This document shows positions 60,232-64,000 of a stretch of DNA of 64,000 nt, in pieces. A model generated the notes under the pieces. That model searched no databases. It saw only the letters and a program-made list of their open reading frames with translations, and was not told the origin of the DNA. The DNA is from Vibrio sp. Of7-15 (GTDB taxonomy: Bacteria > Pseudomonadota > Gammaproteobacteria > Enterobacterales > Vibrionaceae): the NCBI RefSeq assembly GCF_022347565.1, contig NZ_JAKRGH010000018.1, forward strand, positions 1 to 64,000, read 5' to 3'. How positions within the stretch are numbered: position 1 is the stretch's first letter; each line of letters opens with the position of its first letter. The position numbers and the translations under genes are program-made.

Positions 60232-61791
60232 ATGAGTAATCAAGCTATAGATAAAGCACCAAAACCGTCGCAAAGCGGTATGGATCGCTTTTTGAATTTT
60301 ATTGAAAGAGCAGGAAACAAAATCCCAGATCCTGCACTGTTATTTTTCTGGGGTTTATTAATTGTATGGGGCTTATCCGCTCTACTTTCCCAAGTAAGTT
60401 TTGACTTGGTACATCCAGTAACGCAACAAGAAGTTGTTGTAAAAAATCTATTAACGGGTGATGCACTAGCCAGCTTTTTAGCCAATATGGTGACCACTTT
60501 TACAGGCTTTGCACCGTTAGGGATTGTGTTAGTTGCTATGCTAGGTGTGGGTGTTGCCGATTCATCTGGCTTCATTCAAACTGGTTTAAAGAAGATGCTA
60601 AACTTCACACCAGCGAAGCTTCTAACGCCAATGCTGATTTTGGTTGCTATTGTGTCTCACACAGCAGCTGATGCGGGCTACGTCTTAGTTATTCCATTAG
60701 GTGGTATCATTTTCCATGCGGCTGGCCGTCATCCTCTGGCGGGTATTGCGGCGGCATTTGCGGGTGTATCTGGTGGTTTCTCGGCAAACTTTATCCCTTC
60801 TGGTATTGATCCACTATTGGCCGGTTTTACTCAAACGGCAGCACAAGTACTTGATCCTGAATATATTGTAAACCCGCTTTCTAACTTAATGTTCACGGGC
60901 TTATCGTCTATTTTGGTGGTGTGTATTGGCTGGTATGTAACTGAGCGTATCATTGAACCTCGCCTAAAAAGTACGCCTGTCGATGAAGATGCTGAAACGG
61001 CACCAGATTTAGGCTCTTTTACTGAAATTGAAAGCCGTGCGTTCAAATGGGCTGGTTGGGCAATGATGGCGGGTATTGCGCTGCTTGTTTTTGCAATTTA
61101 CCCTGAAGATTCACCACTTCGTTCTCCGGAAGGTGAAATTACTGCATTTACAGCACCACTCATGAAGTCTATCGTGCCGTTGATTTTCATCTTGTTTATC
61201 ATTCCTGGTATCGTATATGGCCGTGTTTCTGGCACATTTAAGTCTAGTAATGATGTGATTAAAGCGATGTCAGACACCATGGGAACCATGGGTGCTTACA
61301 TGGTGATGTCGTTCTTCTGTGCGCAGTTCTTAGTGGCATTCAGCCAATCTAACATTGGTACCTTGTTAGCCTTGTATGGCGCAGACTTCCTGAAAGCGAT
61401 GAACTTGCCAGGTCAAATGACCATTGTTGGAATGATTCTACTGACAGCATCGGTCAACTTATTGATCGGTTCTGCATCAGCGAAATGGGCATTGATTGGT
61501 CCGATCTTAGTTCCAATGCTAATGGGAGTGGGCATTTCTCCTGAGCTGTCTCAAGCGGCTTACCGTGTGGGGGATTCAGTATCAAACATCATCTCTCCGC
61601 TAATGGTGTTCTTCCCATTAGTGGTGGTGTACTGCCAACGTTATGTGAAAACCACGGGTATTGGTACGCTAGCCTCTCTCATGATGCCATTCTCCATCGC
61701 AATGCTGATTGGTTGGACTATTTTCCTACTGGCTTACTGGGCTTTAGGTATCCCATTGGGTATTCAGGCTCCGTACACTTATACAATGTAG
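60232..61791 (+). CDS. AbgT-family transporter, copy 1
   Basis: 519 aa membrane protein with about 11-13 hydrophobic segments. Typical AbgT-family sequences are present: FIERAGNKIPDPALLFF near residue 17, SHTAADAGYVLVIPLGG, AAFAGVSGGFSANFIPSGIDPLLAGFT near 180, and SASAKWALIGPILVPMLMGVGISPELSQAAYRVGDS near 420. Members import aminobenzoyl-glutamate or export sulfonamide-like compounds; the substrate here is unproven. ATG at 60232 is taken because GTGGAG lies six bases before it. Confidence 0.87.
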   Translation: MSNQAIDKAPKPSQSGMDRFLNFIERAGNKIPDPALLFFWGLLIVWGLSALLSQVSFDLVHPVTQQEVVVKNLLTGDALASFLANMVTTFTGFAPLGIVLVAMLGVGVADSSGFIQTGLKKMLNFTPAKLLTPMLILVAIVSHTAADAGYVLVIPLGGIIFHAAGRHPLAGIAAAFAGVSGGFSANFIPSGIDPLLAGFTQTAAQVLDPEYIVNPLSNLMFTGLSSILVVCIGWYVTERIIEPRLKSTPVDEDAETAPDLGSFTEIESRAFKWAGWAMMAGIALLVFAIYPEDSPLRSPEGEITAFTAPLMKSIVPLIFILFIIPGIVYGRVSGTFKSSNDVIKAMSDTMGTMGAYMVMSFFCAQFLVAFSQSNIGTLLALYGADFLKAMNLPGQMTIVGMILLTASVNLLIGSASAKWALIGPILVPMLMGVGISPELSQAAYRVGDSVSNIISPLMVFFPLVVVYCQRYVKTTGIGTLASLMMPFSIAMLIGWTIFLLAYWALGIPLGIQAPYTYTM

Positions 61792-61820
61792 TAATTAAAT
61801 AAGCACATAGTTTGTCTAAT

Positions 61821-61846
61821 AAGCCTCGCACTGCGGGGCTTTTTTA
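61821..61846 (+). terminator. Terminator of first AbgT-family gene
   Basis: AAGCCTCG/CGGGGCTT stem with one G-U pair, loop CACTG, followed by TTTT. Confidence 0.9.
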
Positions 61847-62212
61847 TACTGTTGTGGAATAGGTCAACCTGTTGGTTATAGTAACGAATAACTTCATCGA
61901 ATGTATTTATTAGTAAAACCTATAACCATTTGTCGTGAGAATTATTTTTCATTTGTTGATTTGCTTTGTAAATATAAGCAATTAATTGCATCTTTTATAT
62001 TTTGGTGTTATATGCTTATTTTTAACTATTTGTTAGTTATTAGTTCGATTTTGATAATTTAATGTTTTGTTTATATTCTGTTTAGTTATCGAATGATGGT
62101 CTTATATCCTGTTTGTATTGGGTGTTTTACATTTTACTCGTTACATCTGATTTGTTAGTTTTTCGCGCCTTATAAAAACTCTGCTTAATCGATGTAGTAA
62201 GGAAATGCGATT
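61847..62212. other. AT-rich upstream region of second AbgT-family gene
   Basis: About 366 bases, very AT-rich, no gene or clear repeat seen. The promoter of the second transporter should be here, since a terminator closes the first gene. Confidence 0.45.
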
Positions 62213-63769
62213 ATGAGCGAAACTATTGCTTCTAGCCCCAAGCAAAAAGGTGTTATCGCGTTCATTGAACGTGCTGGAAAAAAAATACCAGATCCAATCA
62301 TCATTTTTATCTCTCTGTTTACTTTTTCGTTGGTTCTAACGGGCCTTATCGGTGGTTTGCAATTTGACACCATGGGTGCAGATGGCAATGCTGTAACATT
62401 CACGATTAAGAACATGCTGGATACCGAAAATGTACGCTGGATGTTTGATAATGCGTTACTGACAAACTGGTTGTCATTTGGCCATGGTGTATTGGGTATT
62501 ATTCTTATTGTGATGCTCGGTGTAGGTATTGCTGAAAACTCAGGCTTATTGACGGCTGTGATTAAAAAAGTAGGCCTAAAAATCAGCGATCGTTGGTTGC
62601 CTTTACTTGTTGTGTTTTTGGGCATCATGAGCTCGATTGCGACCGATGCAGGTTACTTGGTGTTAGTACCATTAGCGGGTTTGTTGTATGCCGGCCTAGG
62701 TAAAAACCCGCTGATTGGCATGGCGGCGGCTTTTGCTGGTGTCTCTGCTGGTTTTAGTGCTAACTTGATCCCTGCCACGCCTGTGGATGTTGTGATTGGA
62801 GCAAATGCGCGTATTTTTGCTGAATCTCAAAATGTGCCATTTGTAAATGGAGCAGGTGAACCACTTAACCCTGCGACTATGCACTACTTCTTTATTTTTG
62901 TGTCTACTTTCCTTTTAGCAGGTTTAGGTGCATGGGTAACCAAACGCTTTGTGGCACCGCGTTTAGAGAAAATGTCTTATCAATTACCAGAAGACATGAA
63001 CCTTGATGACTTCCAAGTGAAACCTGAAGAGCAACGTGGTTTGCGTGCAGCAGGTGTTGGTTTGATTGTTGCTTTGTTGGCGGTATATGGCTTAGCCACA
63101 GGCCCATTAGCGACGTATACTAACGAGGCTGGCCGTGAAGTATCACCGTATCTTGATAACGTGATTTTGCTGATTGCGATGGTGTTTGCCATTGTGGGTA
63201 TTTGCTACGGTGTGGCGGTTGGTAAGTTCAAATCACTGCAAGATATTGTTAAGGCCATGGTGACCCAAATGAATACCATGGGCTATATCTTAGTACTGAC
63301 GTTCTTCTGTTATAACTTCCTTGCTTTACTGAGCTTCTCTGGATTAGGCACGTACATTACTTACCTTGGTGCGTCGTCGTTAGAGTCTTTAGGATTACAA
63401 AAATTCCCTGCGGCATTGATCATTGGTTTTGTGATCACAACCGCTCTGATTAATATTTTTGTGGGTGGCTTAACGTCGAAGTGGATGCTGCTTGGCCCTA
63501 TTTTTGTGCCAATGTTGTACCAAGTGAACCCGAACATGACACCGGATTTAGTGGCAGCGGCGTATCGTGTGGCAGACTCTTCGACTAATATCATTACACC
63601 GATGATGAGTTATGCTGGTGTAATTTTAGCCTTCATGCGTAAGTACAAACCTGAGCTGACGTTTGGTGACGTGATTGCGATGATGGTACCGTACTCTCTA
63701 GCGTTCTTAACGGTTTGGACAACCGTACTGATTGCGTTCTTTACATTTAATATCCCACTGGGCTTTTAA
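62213..63769 (+). CDS. AbgT-family transporter, copy 2
   Basis: 518 aa, about 11-13 hydrophobic segments. Shares the family landmarks with copy 1: FIERAGKKIPDPIIIFI, SSIATDAGYLVLVPLAG, AAFAGVSAGFSANLIPATPVDVVIG near 178, and GGLTSKWMLLGPIFVPMLYQ. It differs clearly between them, notably a longer periplasmic or cytoplasmic segment (ARIFAESQNVPFVNGAGEPL), so it is an old paralogue rather than a recent duplicate. Own promoter region and terminator. Confidence 0.87.
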   Translation: MSETIASSPKQKGVIAFIERAGKKIPDPIIIFISLFTFSLVLTGLIGGLQFDTMGADGNAVTFTIKNMLDTENVRWMFDNALLTNWLSFGHGVLGIILIVMLGVGIAENSGLLTAVIKKVGLKISDRWLPLLVVFLGIMSSIATDAGYLVLVPLAGLLYAGLGKNPLIGMAAAFAGVSAGFSANLIPATPVDVVIGANARIFAESQNVPFVNGAGEPLNPATMHYFFIFVSTFLLAGLGAWVTKRFVAPRLEKMSYQLPEDMNLDDFQVKPEEQRGLRAAGVGLIVALLAVYGLATGPLATYTNEAGREVSPYLDNVILLIAMVFAIVGICYGVAVGKFKSLQDIVKAMVTQMNTMGYILVLTFFCYNFLALLSFSGLGTYITYLGASSLESLGLQKFPAALIIGFVITTALINIFVGGLTSKWMLLGPIFVPMLYQVNPNMTPDLVAAAYRVADSSTNIITPMMSYAGVILAFMRKYKPELTFGDVIAMMVPYSLAFLTVWTTVLIAFFTFNIPLGF

Positions 63770-63806
63770 GAACAAATACGCTTTGAATTGATAATCTAAG
63801 TAATAC

Positions 63807-63837
63807 AAAAAAGCCCAGCATGAATGTTGGGCTTTTT
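63807..63837. terminator. Bidirectional terminator between AbgT copy 2 and the S-formylglutathione hydrolase gene
   Basis: AAAAAGCCCAGCA, loop TGAA, TGTTGGGCTTTTT: 13 bp with one wobble, with A- and T-runs on opposite sides. Confidence 0.93.
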
Positions 63838-63858
63838 ATTAAGAGATTACATGTATTA

Positions 63859-64000
63859 TTAAGCATTGCTCGTAAAGTGTTGAGCATGGAATCGCAAGTG
63901 ATCGTCAATAAAGCTCGCAATGAAGAAGTAGCTGTGATCATAGCCAGGCTGCATTCTGAGCTCTAAATCGGTACCGCTTTGTTTGGCCGCTTCAATGAGG
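63859..64000 (-). CDS. fghA: S-formylglutathione hydrolase, C-terminal part (cut by window end)
   Basis: The last 46 codons and TAA stop are present, reading leftward from the window edge. The peptide includes [20 protein letters not shown], the family C-terminus with the catalytic histidine of GYDHSY, then [13 protein letters not shown]. The enzyme is an esterase D-type hydrolase that splits S-formylglutathione in formaldehyde detoxification. The rest, probably beside an adhC-type dehydrogenase gene, is outside the window. Confidence 0.85.
   Translation of the reverse strand, partial: LIEAAKQSGTDLELRMQPGYDHSYFFIASFIDDHLRFHAQHFTSNA

Overview
The window is an ordinary, gene-dense stretch of a gammaproteobacterial chromosome of the family Vibrionaceae (Vibrio/Photobacterium/Aliivibrio type). 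The evidence is protein similarity to E. coli and Vibrio proteins known from memory, moderately AT-rich DNA, and a gene order (phoBR - pst - aceBA - queA/tgt - secDF - isc - ispG/hisS - der - guaBA) that I recall from the large chromosome of Vibrio species. The genus cannot be fixed from the sequence alone. There are no insertion sequences, prophage genes or CRISPR arrays.

Region by region. 1-250: the distal tRNAs (Asp, Trp) and terminator of what is probably an rRNA operon. 385-3980: mepA, yfhL-trhP and rdgC. 4210-18206: a phosphate and polyphosphate block: phoB-phoR with a PstS-like binding protein, a leftward gcvR-like/ppk/ppx operon, pstC-pstA-pstB-phoU behind a clear Pho box, and ppk2. 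PstC and PstA are about twice the usual size because of large extracytoplasmic insertions. 18362-22569: a lipoprotein alpha/beta hydrolase, cutC, and a divergent 2-Cys peroxiredoxin/OxyR2-type pair. 23189-26832: glyoxylate shunt aceB and aceA, and a CBS-domain protein. 27115-32623: queA, tgt, yajC, secD, secF. 32765-34498: suhB and trmJ, divergent. 34520-40124: the complete isc operon (iscR-S-U-A-hscB-hscA-fdx-iscX) preceded by two tandem IscR-type sites. 40347-43448: two tandem M17 aminopeptidases (pepB-like) and ndk. 43642-52404: rlmN-pilF-rodZ-ispG-hisS-yfgM-bamB, then der. 52471-55213: a more variable stretch with an AlaX-like protein, a LacI-family protein with an eroded DNA-binding domain, and the zinc-ribbon gene yfgJ. 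55210-59864: xseA, guaB, guaA. 60232-64000: two AbgT-family transporters and the 3' end of an S-formylglutathione hydrolase gene.

Functionally the window joins phosphate sensing (PhoBR), uptake (Pst/PhoU) and storage (Ppk, Ppx, Ppk2); Fe-S cluster assembly (Isc) with many Fe-S clients nearby (YfhL, TrhP, RlmN, IspG); tRNA modification (TrhP, QueA, Tgt, TrmJ, RlmN); and envelope biogenesis (Sec, BamB, YfgM, PilF, RodZ, MepA).

I did not find a clearly new defence or mobile system. The best leads are the enlarged PstC/PstA pair, the LacI-family protein with a degraded DNA-binding domain, the orphan AlaX-like protein, the pepB duplication, and several strong unexplained inverted repeats (upstream of aceB, upstream of der, near the LacI gene, and three back-to-back hairpins between queA and tgt).
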